DNA of 64,000 nucleotides from Bacteroidales bacterium UBA1680 (GTDB taxonomy: Bacteria > Bacteroidota > Bacteroidia > Bacteroidales > UBA932): positions 5,406 through 69,405 of the forward strand of contig DCKG01000029.1 of the NCBI GenBank assembly GCA_002320605.1. The letters are read 5' to 3'. The translations under genes and the position numbers were made by a program. The notes under the pieces are model-generated. The model worked only from the letters and a program-made list of their open reading frames with translations. It had not been told where the DNA came from and did no database searches. How positions within the stretch are numbered: position 1 is the stretch's first letter; the number at the start of each line of letters is the position of its first letter. Below are positions 1-9,142 of this stretch, one piece after another.

Positions 1-1
1 C

Positions 2-1513
2 GGTCATAGAGGAACGAAAGCGACGGGCAAGAGCACCTTTGGCGACTACTCCGTCCAAGCTTTGGGAATGTATGAGAGACTATCCTACGAAAAGCGTATG
101 GGAATGCATAACGTAGCCGCCGGAGCCACGTTTACTCTGAACAATACTTCAAACAAGTCCACCACTTGGTACCAGAGACAAATGTATGCGCTAGCAGATA
201 TTTCATATTCCTATGCCGACAAGTACATCGCCGAGTTTGTCGCTGAATATGCTGGAACTCACACATTAAGCAGAGCCAACAGGTTCGGTTTCTTTCCGTC
301 GGCAGGTCTCGCTTGGGTCGCCTCCAATGAGAATTTCCTCAAGGGCACATCTTGGATCAACAATCTTAAATTGCGTGCCCAGGCCGGTATTATCGGTCAG
401 ACATCCCTGTTCGACAATCCTTATCTCTACAGGGGTAACTATTCGTTCGCAAACTCGATGAACTACGGTCCTAATGCCAATCAGGATTGTTGGTTCGGTT
501 CCACAGCCAACTGGACTTCCCAGAAGACGACCATAAATAGAGCTCCTAACGAGGACATGGCATGGGCCAAGATTTATCAGGTGGATGCCGGACTTGAATT
601 TGACTTTCTGAACAGATTCTCGTTCCAGACGAATTTTTTCTATCGCAAGATTGACGGCATCATCGCCAACACGGTATCTGTGACACCCGGAGTCTTTGGC
701 TTGTCAGGAATGGCAATGTACGAGAATTTCACCGCCATCTCTATCCGCGGCGTGGATGCGACATTGAACTATGCCCGTGCTTTCGGAGATTTCAGAGTCT
801 CTGCCGGGATTAGCGCACAGACCTACGTTCAGAAGAATGACAAAATTGTAGAGGACAACTACCTTTACGACTATCAGAAGAAGACCGGAGCAGTTGCCGA
901 TGCTATCTGGGGCTACAGATGCATAGGAAAATACACCGACCCGTCTCAGCTTGCCTCTGTACCTTCATATGCCTCCGATGTCCGGATAGGCGACTTGATG
1001 TACGAGGATGTTAACAATGACGGTAAGGTTGACGTTAATGACCGGATAATCATCGGTCATTCCAACCCTCGCCTGTACTATTCGGTCAATCTCGGGTTGT
1101 CATGGAAACATCTTGAGCTGAACGTTGTCGGCTCAGGCCGTGCCTTTTTTAAGACAGGAATGACGAACAATTATTTCTGGAACGGTTGGGGTGACGGGAA
1201 CTACTCTGCGTTCGTAAGAGACAACATCGGTGGTGATTATCCTCGTCTTTCCTATGTCAAGTCAACAAACAATTTTGAGGTTTCTGATTTCTGGCTCAGA
1301 GATGGTGGCTGGTTCAAGATTCAGGATGTTGAGGTGGCCTACACTCTTCCTATCAGGAACAAGGTCATCAAGAGTGTCCGTCTCTCCGTCAAGGGACAGA
1401 ACCTTGCCACGATTTCGGGTCTCAAGTATGTCGATCCTGAGAACATAGATGCCGGTGTGAACGCATATCCTTTGATGAAGACCATCACTGGTGGCATCAA
1501 ACTGAACTTTTAA
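2..1513 (+). CDS. SusC/RagA-type TonB-dependent outer membrane transporter, C-terminal part
   Basis: The reading frame is open from base 2, so the gene begins upstream of the window and only about the last 500 residues are present. The sequence is a run of amphipathic beta-strands rich in Tyr, Phe, Asn and Trp, with a calcium-like loop (DVNNDGKVDVNDR, near 1007-1045) typical of SusC proteins, and it ends in a beta-signal (TGGIKLNF). SusC proteins form the outer-membrane channel that imports glycan fragments captured by a SusD lid, powered by TonB. The next gene, 25 bases on, is the SusD partner. The substrate cannot be told from this fragment. Confidence 0.93.
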   Translation, partial: GHRGTKATGKSTFGDYSVQALGMYERLSYEKRMGMHNVAAGATFTLNNTSNKSTTWYQRQMYALADISYSYADKYIAEFVAEYAGTHTLSRANRFGFFPSAGLAWVASNENFLKGTSWINNLKLRAQAGIIGQTSLFDNPYLYRGNYSFANSMNYGPNANQDCWFGSTANWTSQKTTINRAPNEDMAWAKIYQVDAGLEFDFLNRFSFQTNFFYRKIDGIIANTVSVTPGVFGLSGMAMYENFTAISIRGVDATLNYARAFGDFRVSAGISAQTYVQKNDKIVEDNYLYDYQKKTGAVADAIWGYRCIGKYTDPSQLASVPSYASDVRIGDLMYEDVNNDGKVDVNDRIIIGHSNPRLYYSVNLGLSWKHLELNVVGSGRAFFKTGMTNNYFWNGWGDGNYSAFVRDNIGGDYPRLSYVKSTNNFEVSDFWLRDGGWFKIQDVEVAYTLPIRNKVIKSVRLSVKGQNLATISGLKYVDPENIDAGVNAYPLMKTITGGIKLNF

Positions 1514-1538
1514 CGGATAAACAACAATGGAGATTATT

Positions 1539-3329
1539 ATGAAAATCAAACATACCATATTCGGCCTTACCGTGGCCGCTGTCCTTGCCGGAGGTTGCTC
1601 CTATCTTGACCCTCTTCCTGATGGTTCCTACAATGACGAGAATTTCGACAACTATCCGGAACTGCTCCGAGGTTTCGTGGACAAGGTTTATGCGGACTAT
1701 TTCCCGACTATTTATTACAGCGCCTATAACGCCGGTCTTTCTGCGGCCACCGATGATGCTCTGTACCGTTCCGAGACCGCTACCTGGAGGACTTTTTCCA
1801 ACGGAGATGCCAAAATGGGCAACAATCCGTTCGCGGCCAAATGGAGCAATGACTACTCAGCTATAAACTACCTCAATATGTTCCTTGATGACAATGTCGG
1901 ATTCAACACTCGCTATTTGGTGGATTTCGAGGCTGACAGAGTCTATCGGCACTGCCAGCAGGGAAGCGCATTCGGCCTGAGGGCCTGGCTTTATTTCGAC
2001 CTTCTCCGTACTTTTGCCGGAAAAGGAGTCGATGGCAATATGTGGGGAGTCCCTCTTTTGCTGTCTCCGTCCGAGGCAGGCAAGATGGACAACTCCTCCG
2101 TCCGCAGAGCGACGGTGGACGAGTGTGTCGAGCAGATTCTGAAGGATTGCGATTCGGCATACTTCCATCTTCCTTACAATAACAGAGATTATCCTGGAGA
2201 TCCTACCCAGAGCGTTCAGGTCACCGGAGCCATCCGTTACCGTACGATGGATCAGGTCATTATCGATGGGCTCCGGGCAATGGTCTATCTTTTCTGGGCA
2301 AGCCCTGCCTTCAATCCTTCGAATGACCAGACAAGGTATGAGAATGCCGCCAGATATGCAGCCAAGGTGATGAAACACAAGCTTGAGGTCGAGAGCACTT
2401 TTGAAAACGGGTTTGACCCGTTGAAAGGATTCCGTTGGGATGACACGAACAGCCAGGAAATCATCTGGTGCTCGAATTTCTCGACGAACACCGCGACTGA
2501 GGTCGCTTTCTATCCGAGAGAGTTCGGCGGGAATGCACAGATCGCACCGAGTCAGGAATTGGTTGATGCTTTCCCGATGAAGAATGGCTATCCGATTTCG
2601 GACATTCGCAGCGGCTACGACCCGAAGAATCCGTACAAGGACAGGGATCCGCGTTTTTATGCCTCGATCTATTATGATGGATCGGAGGTGCGTCGTGACC
2701 TCAACAACGAGCTGATGTACACCTTTGAGGTGAAGGAAGGCGGGAAGGACGCTCCAGGAGGAACCAATGTCTCTCCGACATCATATTACATAAGGAAGTT
2801 CCTTTACAATGGTTGGAATAAGTCCGATGAGCATGTTGAGGCGGGCTATCGTTGCATCCATATGATTAACTGGACCCATATGTGCCTTATCTTCGCCGAG
2901 GCTGCCAACAAGGTAGTCGGCCCAAATGATGTGGTCACTTTCGGCTATTCCGCCAAACAAGCCATCAAGTGGCTCAGAAGCCGTCTTTCCAACGATGGCG
3001 TTCCAGGAGTCGGTGCTGTCGAGGATCCTTTCCTTGACGAGTGCGCATCGGCCGGAGCCGGCAGGTTCGAGGAACTTGTGAAGAATGAATGGCGTGTCGA
3101 GACGTGCTTCGAGGGAGACCGTTACTACAACCTCAGGCGTTGGGTAAAGAGTGTGAATGATGTGAATGTGAACATCCACGGTGCCAGAATCAATGCGGCC
3201 GGGGAGTACACATTCGACAATGTTGTGGAGACCTTGAGATTCCCTTCGCTGTGGGCACCGATTCCGTACACTGACATCAGAAGATGCAAGAACCTTGTCC
3301 AGAACGAGGGCTGGGAGTCTTGGAGATAA
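1539..3329 (+). CDS. SusD/RagB family surface lipoprotein
   Basis: It is an outer-membrane lipoprotein that caps the SusC barrel and binds the imported glycan. A signal peptide ends in a lipobox (VLAGGC) close to the N-terminus, followed by the usual SusD start (SYLDPLPDGSY). The C-terminal half has the SusD-family pattern ELVKNEWRVETCFEGDRYYNLRRW, followed by an ending with IPYTDIRRCKNLVQNEGW. At about 596 residues it is a normal size. I start at 1539 because GGAG at 1529-1532 is six bases upstream and the signal peptide then begins MKIKH; an in-frame ATG at 1527 is possible. It lies directly after SusC and before a DUF1735-type lipoprotein, so it is part of one operon. Confidence 0.95.
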   Translation: MKIKHTIFGLTVAAVLAGGCSYLDPLPDGSYNDENFDNYPELLRGFVDKVYADYFPTIYYSAYNAGLSAATDDALYRSETATWRTFSNGDAKMGNNPFAAKWSNDYSAINYLNMFLDDNVGFNTRYLVDFEADRVYRHCQQGSAFGLRAWLYFDLLRTFAGKGVDGNMWGVPLLLSPSEAGKMDNSSVRRATVDECVEQILKDCDSAYFHLPYNNRDYPGDPTQSVQVTGAIRYRTMDQVIIDGLRAMVYLFWASPAFNPSNDQTRYENAARYAAKVMKHKLEVESTFENGFDPLKGFRWDDTNSQEIIWCSNFSTNTATEVAFYPREFGGNAQIAPSQELVDAFPMKNGYPISDIRSGYDPKNPYKDRDPRFYASIYYDGSEVRRDLNNELMYTFEVKEGGKDAPGGTNVSPTSYYIRKFLYNGWNKSDEHVEAGYRCIHMINWTHMCLIFAEAANKVVGPNDVVTFGYSAKQAIKWLRSRLSNDGVPGVGAVEDPFLDECASAGAGRFEELVKNEWRVETCFEGDRYYNLRRWVKSVNDVNVNIHGARINAAGEYTFDNVVETLRFPSLWAPIPYTDIRRCKNLVQNEGWESWR

Positions 3330-3355
3330 TCGTTAAATTTTGAGGAGAAATGAAA

Positions 3356-4396
3356 ATGAATATGAATATGAAAAAATTGGCAACTCTCGTGCTGCTGCCG
3401 CTCCTGCTTGCCGGTTGTTATAAGGACTACACAATGGACTATGACTTCACGGCTGCTTACATCGCATATCAGTATGATCTCAGGTCGTTCGTAATAGGGG
3501 AGGAGGGCAAGTTCGATTTTACCGTTGCGCTTGCTGGAACCGCCGACAACAAGAAGGACAGAAAGGTTGAGGTTGAGTTGAGGGACGAACTTTTGTCTGA
3601 GGATCTTTCACGGTACACCACCGAGTTCGGTGTAACAGCTTTCACGGCTCTTGATGGCCTGAACGGTAGAGGAAACTTCGGAGACCTGAGCCAGAAATAT
3701 GTCTCTGAAGGTGTCGAAGGGCTTACTGAACTGACACCGTTGCCTTCAGAGTATTTCACCATCGATGGACTTGACAATATGGTTATACGCAAAGGACGCC
3801 ACACGGCTGCTGTTTCCGTAAAGGCTACACTCGCAATCGAAGAGGATGCCAATGCGTTCCGACCTTATTATGCTCTCGGATTCAAATTGAACAAGGCTGA
3901 CGCTGATTCAGTTCTGTGTGAGAAGAGTTTTGAAATCATAGTAGTGAAATGTGAGAACAAGTTCTTCGGTAACTGGTATCACGGTGGCAAGACTGTCGTG
4001 AAGAACGATGCCTCAGGTGAGGTGGTCTCCGAAAATGTGTATGAGCTTTCTATTCCGCAGGCAGATGCCAGAACTTATTCGTTGACCACTGTGGATGCTA
4101 CCACAGTCTCGACCAACAAAATCGGAGAGGATGCGGGCAAGCTTCTGCTTAGATTCAATGGTGATAAGATTACCATCAGTTCCGCTGGCGGTTCAAAGGA
4201 AATCAAGCCGATTCCTGACAATCCAAGCCTCTTCAATGGAGCCAGACTCTTGCAGGATAGAAAATTGACTCTTAATTACTGCTTTTCCAACGGTGACGGA
4301 ACCACTACCTACATAACGGATTACCTTCAGTTCCGCAACAGAATCCGGGACGGCATCAACGAGTGGCAGTCTGAGAAAGAGGAGGACTACAAGTAA
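3356..4396 (+). CDS. DUF1735/DUF4361-like surface lipoprotein (putative glycan-binding protein)
   Basis: The N-terminus is a lipoprotein signal (LLPLLLAGCYK). A beta-rich DUF1735-like domain follows, with the family's style of text on residues allowed for 'FTVALAGTADNKKDRKVEV', and a C-terminal beta-barrel-like part resembles DUF4361. Such proteins follow susCD in many Bacteroidota loci and are thought to be surface glycan-binding proteins. A strong GAGGAG (3342-3347) sits eight bases before the ATG at 3356, which is why I prefer it to ATG 3350 or the later ATGs (3362, 3368). Domain assignment is by recognition of pattern, so the role is inferred largely from position. Confidence 0.75.
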   Translation: MNMNMKKLATLVLLPLLLAGCYKDYTMDYDFTAAYIAYQYDLRSFVIGEEGKFDFTVALAGTADNKKDRKVEVELRDELLSEDLSRYTTEFGVTAFTALDGLNGRGNFGDLSQKYVSEGVEGLTELTPLPSEYFTIDGLDNMVIRKGRHTAAVSVKATLAIEEDANAFRPYYALGFKLNKADADSVLCEKSFEIIVVKCENKFFGNWYHGGKTVVKNDASGEVVSENVYELSIPQADARTYSLTTVDATTVSTNKIGEDAGKLLLRFNGDKITISSAGGSKEIKPIPDNPSLFNGARLLQDRKLTLNYCFSNGDGTTTYITDYLQFRNRIRDGINEWQSEKEEDYK

Positions 4397-4446
4397 TAGT
4401 GACTATCATACGACAAGCCTCGGCAAATTTCAAACTTAAATTACGA

Positions 4447-5727
4447 GTGAAAAAGAAATCAATCATTTTCGTTATCGTGATTCTGATCTGCCTTTGCGGA
4501 TTAGAACTCGGTACTCTTTGCCGCTGCCGGGCTCAGGAGCCTTTACGGCTTGTTTTGGGAAAGGACACCACATTGGTGGCCGATGGTAGTTCCCAAAGTA
4601 TGACTTTCCGTGGAAGCCTTATTGATGTGGAGTCGCAGGAAGCCAAAGGTAAGGCTTATGAATATTATGTAACCACCGCTCTGAAGAATCCTTGCGTCAT
4701 CGGTGTGCCTGTCTATGTAGAGGCATCGGATCTTGGAGTATATGGCCGGGGTACAGAAGTACCAGGACATCCTTATTCAAGGCTTGATCCTGACAGATAT
4801 GGCATCAAGGAATCTGTAGCCGACAAATGTCTCCAATCTACCGGCGTGTTCATTGCCTTCAGCACGGACAGCAAGTCTCTTTCTCTGAAATGGAAAACAT
4901 CGCCTCTCAAGGTTGTCGGAGTGAACACAGGAGCCAATGCGCAGAAAGGACTGGATCTCTACATCAAACGTGACGGTCGCTGGGTTTTCGCAGCCGTGGC
5001 TTCGCCGGACATGAAAGGGGACTGTGTCCATCATTCGAGGAGAATCATCTCGACTATGCCTGAGGGCACGAAGGAGTGCCTGTTGTACTTACCGCTTTTC
5101 GACAGGGTGGATTCTCTTGAAATCGGTGTTGACTACGGCTGTCAGATTTCAGGATCCCCTAATCCTTTCTCTCACAAGATTGTTTTCTTCGGGTCAAGCA
5201 TTACGCATGGCTCTGCCGCAAGCCGATCCGGGATGAGTTATGTCTCTAGGTACGGCAGGGACAACGGTTTGTACTGTTTGAATATGGGCTTCAGCGGTCA
5301 GGCCAAATTGCAGGAGTGTTGGGCGAGAGCTGCGGCTGGAATGGATGCGGATGCTTTTGTTTTCGACCAGTTCTCGAATCCATCAGCGAAAGAAATCAAT
5401 GATTATTTCGACAAATTCGTTGACATTATCCGAGAATTTCATCCTCGGACTCCTTTGATTTTCGTCCAGACGATCCGCAGGGAAAAACGCAATTTCAATC
5501 AGGATGCTGATTCCTATGAGGCGGCTAAGCAGAAGGCAGGGGAGGAAAAGGTCCGGGCCAGAATGAAGACCGACAAGAACATATTCTTCATTCCTTCGGA
5601 CGGGTTTCTTGGAGATGACAGTCTCGGAACCTCTGACGGGACGCATCCTACCGATGTCGGCTTCTCCAGAATGTTGGAGAAACTTACGCCGGAATTGAAC
5701 AAAATCCTTCGCAAGTATATTCGTTGA
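4447..5727 (+). CDS. Secreted SGNH/GDSL hydrolase with GxDLY N-terminal domain
   Basis: It is a putative carbohydrate esterase. After a signal peptide (KKKSIIFVIVILICLCG) comes a beta-sandwich domain with the GxDLY motif (GLDLYIKRDG), then an SGNH hydrolase domain. Its block I is IVFFGSSITHG, with the nucleophile Ser in GSSIT; block II is NMGFSG; block V is DGTHPTD, with the catalytic Asp and His. This arrangement matches the SGNH_hydro_N plus Lipase_GDSL_3 families. I choose GTG 4447 because translation from there gives a clean signal peptide, whereas an upstream ATG (4399) adds 16 residues of low quality. It is the fourth gene of the first SusC/SusD operon and may remove acyl groups from the imported glycan. 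Confidence 0.85.
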   Translation: MKKKSIIFVIVILICLCGLELGTLCRCRAQEPLRLVLGKDTTLVADGSSQSMTFRGSLIDVESQEAKGKAYEYYVTTALKNPCVIGVPVYVEASDLGVYGRGTEVPGHPYSRLDPDRYGIKESVADKCLQSTGVFIAFSTDSKSLSLKWKTSPLKVVGVNTGANAQKGLDLYIKRDGRWVFAAVASPDMKGDCVHHSRRIISTMPEGTKECLLYLPLFDRVDSLEIGVDYGCQISGSPNPFSHKIVFFGSSITHGSAASRSGMSYVSRYGRDNGLYCLNMGFSGQAKLQECWARAAAGMDADAFVFDQFSNPSAKEINDYFDKFVDIIREFHPRTPLIFVQTIRREKRNFNQDADSYEAAKQKAGEEKVRARMKTDKNIFFIPSDGFLGDDSLGTSDGTHPTDVGFSRMLEKLTPELNKILRKYIR

Positions 5728-5846
5728 CGGCTTATCAGAAAAAGAATCGATGCGTGGAAATTTTTCTTCCAACACAATCGAGCCAGGCTGGGATAAAAGG
5801 AATCGAGAAGAAGCTGCGAGCCTGACGGCTGGCGTAATGCTGAGAA

Positions 5847-6815
5847 TTACAGTCTTGCATCAATAATATTTGGGTAATGGTCAGTTAGTCTGGCGATATA
5901 TTCAGACATAATGCAGTCAAACACTTTCACCTCGACATTTTTCTCTGGGTCATAAAGCATGCAATGGTCTATGGCTCCGGTCTCTCGGTCGGGGCCTTTT
6001 CTGTTGCTCTTGAGCGAGAAGCCCTCAGTCGGAGAGCAGATATGATGCCCGTTGTGCGTGTCTCCATATACAGTTGCAATTTTATAACAAGGAGCATAAC
6101 CCTCCTGAATCATCTGCTGGATCGGGATTGTGTTTTCCTCACAATTCATATCCCCGACAACAAATACCGGAATCTTTCCGTGTTTTGACCTGAGAATCTC
6201 CACCTCGGCCATGACTAGCCGTATCTGGGACGCACGGGCCATTGTACTGCCAGGCTGAGCACTATCGCCTTTCCACCATAGATGTGTGCCGACAATACCG
6301 AACACACATCCGTCCAACTTGCGTCTGAATACAGCAGAAGTAAATGATTTCGAGCCGTGGTTGCACCATCTTGCCGGAGTGTAGATATTGTAATTGATGT
6401 CCACCAGCTCAACAGTTGCACTGTTGTAGAACAATGGAGTATTGTTCCAATCTTTTTTTGATTTCCAGGCGATTACATAACCTTTTTTCTGGACTCTCGG
6501 ATAAAATTCTGCATGAAAATGGCTGGAATATTCCTGTAAGGCAAACACGTCTGGCATATAATCCAGCACAAGACCTGCGAACTTGGGTGCCCTATTGAAA
6601 TCTCTTGGATCCTCACCAATTTCTTTCCATTTAGGAGGTATCGTGTCCTTGCTGTAGTCCCAGATATTGTCGTCAAGAATCCTCAAATCAGCACCTTCCG
6701 CTATCTTGTATTTAGCATGCTCCGCTAAACTCTGGGCTGACATTCTCACATTCGCACCAGCCAGCAGCACACTGACAGACACTAGAATCACAATCAATTT
6801 CCCGCTCATAGTCAT
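5847..6815 (-). CDS. Secreted endonuclease/exonuclease/phosphatase-fold hydrolase
   Basis: A signal peptide (LIVILVSVSVLLAGANVRMSAQ) is followed by an EEP-fold domain. The visible catalytic blocks are LQEYSSHF (metal-binding Glu), GTHLWW (His), GDMNCEEN (Asp/Asn) and the C-terminal LTDHYP (Asp-His). The fold includes DNases, sphingomyelinases and inositol phosphatases, and the secreted Bacteroidota members are common in glycan loci without a settled substrate. The gene converges on the SGNH esterase and is divergent from the GntR regulator. A -7 box (CAAATATA on the plus strand, 6854-6861) and a short inverted repeat (6828-6841) precede it. An alternative start is 6809. Confidence 0.85.
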   Translation of the reverse strand: MTMSGKLIVILVSVSVLLAGANVRMSAQSLAEHAKYKIAEGADLRILDDNIWDYSKDTIPPKWKEIGEDPRDFNRAPKFAGLVLDYMPDVFALQEYSSHFHAEFYPRVQKKGYVIAWKSKKDWNNTPLFYNSATVELVDINYNIYTPARWCNHGSKSFTSAVFRRKLDGCVFGIVGTHLWWKGDSAQPGSTMARASQIRLVMAEVEILRSKHGKIPVFVVGDMNCEENTIPIQQMIQEGYAPCYKIATVYGDTHNGHHICSPTEGFSLKSNRKGPDRETGAIDHCMLYDPEKNVEVKVFDCIMSEYIARLTDHYPNIIDARL

Positions 6816-6827
6816 TGGTGTTTATTT

Positions 6828-6841
6828 TCCGCAAAAGCGGA
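6828..6841. repeat. Short inverted repeat upstream of EEP hydrolase gene
   Basis: TCCGC-AAAA-GCGGA forms a perfect 5-bp palindrome between the candidate -7 box (6854-6861, minus strand) and the start codon at 6815. It could be a small operator or a leader hairpin; the sequence alone cannot decide. No second copy was seen near the GntR gene. Confidence 0.35.
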
Positions 6842-7116
6842 CATAATTTTCATCAAATATAATCAAAATGATCCGGAATACGGCGGATAATCTGTACGGA
6901 TGCAGGAGTCGTCAGTGGATAACGTTTTCCTGCCTGACGGGCATTGCCCTCGCCGGAATTTCCACTGTCTCCATCGTGATTCCCAACTCGGTGAACTCGA
7001 ACCCATCCCCATTATCCCTAGTGAAAGCCGTCATGGTGTGGTTTTGCGTGGCTCAAATACAGGTAAATTTTTTATGAAAGAAAATTTTTAAATTTGTTAA
7101 TTAAAAAAATAATATC
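6842..7116. other. Divergent intergenic region between EEP hydrolase and GntR regulator
   Basis: About 300 bases without a gene lie between 6815 and 7117. It contains a minus-strand -7 box at 6854-6861 and a plus-strand TAAATTTG at 7089-7096, about 20 bases before the GntR start. A 40-codon minus-strand frame (about 7035 down to 6913, beginning MTAFTRDNGDGFEF) reads like protein but has no recognisable family and is too short to call; it may be a relic. Confidence 0.5.
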
Positions 7117-8148
7117 ATGGCGGTGTCTTTTGTGATCAATACCTCAAGTGGAATGCCTCTATACAAACAGCTGCTTCAGCAGTTCGAGTCGAAAATCAAG
7201 ACTGGGAAGTTGAAAAGCGGAGATATGGTTCCTTCCATGAATGATCTTGCGAATCAACTGAATGTGTCAAGGGAAACGATCAAGAAGGTATACTCCATAC
7301 TGAGAGACCGCGGCTATCTTGAACCACGTCAGGGAAAGGGGTTCTATGTGAAAGAGCAGAATGCCTTGAGGAATCTCTCTATTCTAATCCTATTCGACAA
7401 ATTGAGTATTTACAAACAGACTATCCTCAATTCATTCCTTGCGGAAGTCGGAGATGGCATAGAGACAACTTTCCTGATTTTCAATCAAAACCTTGATCTC
7501 CTCGAGTATTATCTCGACCTTTATCTTGATCAGTTTGACTATTATCTAGTGGCTCCTCATTGTCCCTTGGATGAAAAGTCACAGAAGAGGATGCTCAAAA
7601 TAATCTCGAGGATTCCCAACCGAAAACTGATTGTTCTTGATGTCTTGCCTAAAAACCTGAGAGGAAATTTTGGGGCCGTATATCAGGATTTTGAAAATGA
7701 CGCATACGATGGTTTGGCGGAAGGCCTTGACAAAATAAAAAGAATAGGCAGACTTAAAGTAATTACGCTTCCGACAAGTCTTTATGGAAAGCAAGTCATT
7801 AAAGCAGTGGATAGGTTCTGTGAAGAAAATGGTATCGTTGCTATGTATTATGATGCGCCACCTAAAAAGATTTCCAAGAATGATATCTTCCTGCTAATCA
7901 ATAGTCAGTTGGATACAGGTATTGCGGAGTTAAATGACAATGTCATATCCAACAATCTGACGATAGGAAAAGATGTCTTTCTAATATCCTATAATGAGTT
8001 TGATTTGAATAAAGTCGTACTTGGTGGACTGACAACTATATCTACCGATTTTGCCAAGATGGGCAGATTGGCCGCAAAGATGGTCAAAGAAAAGAAGCTG
8101 TTCAAGCAGAAATGCGATTTCGGCATGACTAGAAGAATGACTTTTTAG
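7117..8148 (+). CDS. GntR-family regulator with LacI-like sensor domain
   Basis: The first 70 or so residues form a GntR winged helix (MPLYKQLLQQFESKIKTGKL, then MVPSMNDLANQLNVSRETIKKVYSILRDRGYLEPRQGKGFYV). The remaining 260 residues look like a periplasmic-binding-protein/LacI-type ligand domain (VLGGLTTISTDFAKMGRLAA near the end). Proteins of this architecture in Bacteroidota control sugar-utilisation genes and are cytoplasmic. It stands alone, next to the first glycan locus, and may sense one of its products. The start is the only ATG near the candidate -7 box TAAATTTG (7089-7096). Confidence 0.85.
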   Translation: MAVSFVINTSSGMPLYKQLLQQFESKIKTGKLKSGDMVPSMNDLANQLNVSRETIKKVYSILRDRGYLEPRQGKGFYVKEQNALRNLSILILFDKLSIYKQTILNSFLAEVGDGIETTFLIFNQNLDLLEYYLDLYLDQFDYYLVAPHCPLDEKSQKRMLKIISRIPNRKLIVLDVLPKNLRGNFGAVYQDFENDAYDGLAEGLDKIKRIGRLKVITLPTSLYGKQVIKAVDRFCEENGIVAMYYDAPPKKISKNDIFLLINSQLDTGIAELNDNVISNNLTIGKDVFLISYNEFDLNKVVLGGLTTISTDFAKMGRLAAKMVKEKKLFKQKCDFGMTRRMTF

Positions 8149-8202
8149 CCCCTGGCAGTAAATTTAATCGTCATAGAGTGTAATCTTTGCTCAAACCTGA
8201 TT

Positions 8203-9126
8203 CTAAAAGCATTCTCGGAGTATGCCGATTATGTTTTTTGCCTTTCCCATGGTGAAGAAATGCACGGCAGGAACGTCGTGGGCAATTAAATCTTTGCATT
8301 GGGCGACGCACCACTCTTGGCCGATCTGGTAGACTTTTTCTTCATGTGCGGAGACCTCCTTGGTCAATTCCACTGGAATGTCTATGGAAAACGTTTCCGG
8401 GAGCTGCTGAATCTGCTTCACCGTCGAGAGCGGCTTCAGGCCAGGGATTATCGGAACCGTTATCCCTGCCACCCGGCATCGCTCTACGAATGAATAATAG
8501 GCTTTGTTGTCGAAAAACATCTGCGTCACGACATAATCGGCGCCGGCTTCCACCTTCCGTTTCAGGTTGGCCACGTCGGTGTCCATGTTCGCAGCCTCGA
8601 AATGCTTCTCGGGATAGCCACCTACGCCGATGCTGAAGAACCCCTCGGCTCCGTTCTCCGCCTCGAAAGAGTGAACGGCGCTCACCAGCTCATTCGCATG
8701 AGAATAGCCTCCTGGAGCAGGAAGAAAGCGTTTCTCTCCCACCAGGCAGTCTCCGCGAAGAGCCAGAATATTGCATATTCCCATGAATTTGAAATCTTGC
8801 AGCTGGAAATCTATCTGCTCCGAAGTAGCCCCTCCGCAAATCAGATGAGGCACCAGCTCCACGTCGAATTCCGACTGAATGGCTCCGCAAACAGCGCTCT
8901 CGCTTACTCGCCGTCTCACGAGTTTTCTCACGAAAGTCCCGTCAGACTGCTGCCGGAACTCGATTTCGTCCCGATGGCAGGTGATGTTCAGGTACTTCGG
9001 CTTGAATTCCATGAACTGCCTTATCCCGTCTAACAGCTCCTCTTTAGTGATTCCGTTCAGCGGCGGGACTATCTCTAGGGACGGGAATGGGGCCTTGGAT
9101 GTCGCAAGAATTTCTTTGACTCTCAT
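8203..9126 (-). CDS. metF: Methylenetetrahydrofolate reductase
   Basis: It reduces 5,10-methylene-THF to 5-methyl-THF, the methyl donor for methionine synthesis. Key motifs are SLEIVPP (catalytic Glu region, compare SFEFFPP in E. coli), ITCHRDEIEFRQ, the ALRGD FAD-binding turn, YVVTQMFFDN, IPGLKP and a C-terminal VHFFTMG. From ATG 9126 the product is 307 residues, close to the 296 of E. coli MetF. The longer frame beginning at 9177 would overlap metY by 35 bases and adds 17 unconserved residues. It lies 16 bases after metY on the same strand, so the two form a methionine operon. Confidence 0.93.
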   Translation of the reverse strand: MRVKEILATSKAPFPSLEIVPPLNGITKEELLDGIRQFMEFKPKYLNITCHRDEIEFRQQSDGTFVRKLVRRRVSESAVCGAIQSEFDVELVPHLICGGATSEQIDFQLQDFKFMGICNILALRGDCLVGEKRFLPAPGGYSHANELVSAVHSFEAENGAEGFFSIGVGGYPEKHFEAANMDTDVANLKRKVEAGADYVVTQMFFDNKAYYSFVERCRVAGITVPIIPGLKPLSTVKQIQQLPETFSIDIPVELTKEVSAHEEKVYQIGQEWCVAQCKDLIAHDVPAVHFFTMGKAKNIIGILRECF

Positions 9127-9142
9127 GTTCGGGATGGGCTTT

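Noticed and set aside
6868..7077. Small plus-strand frames between the EEP and GntR genes
   Set aside because: No start context or family likeness, and composition resembles a non-coding divergent promoter region.
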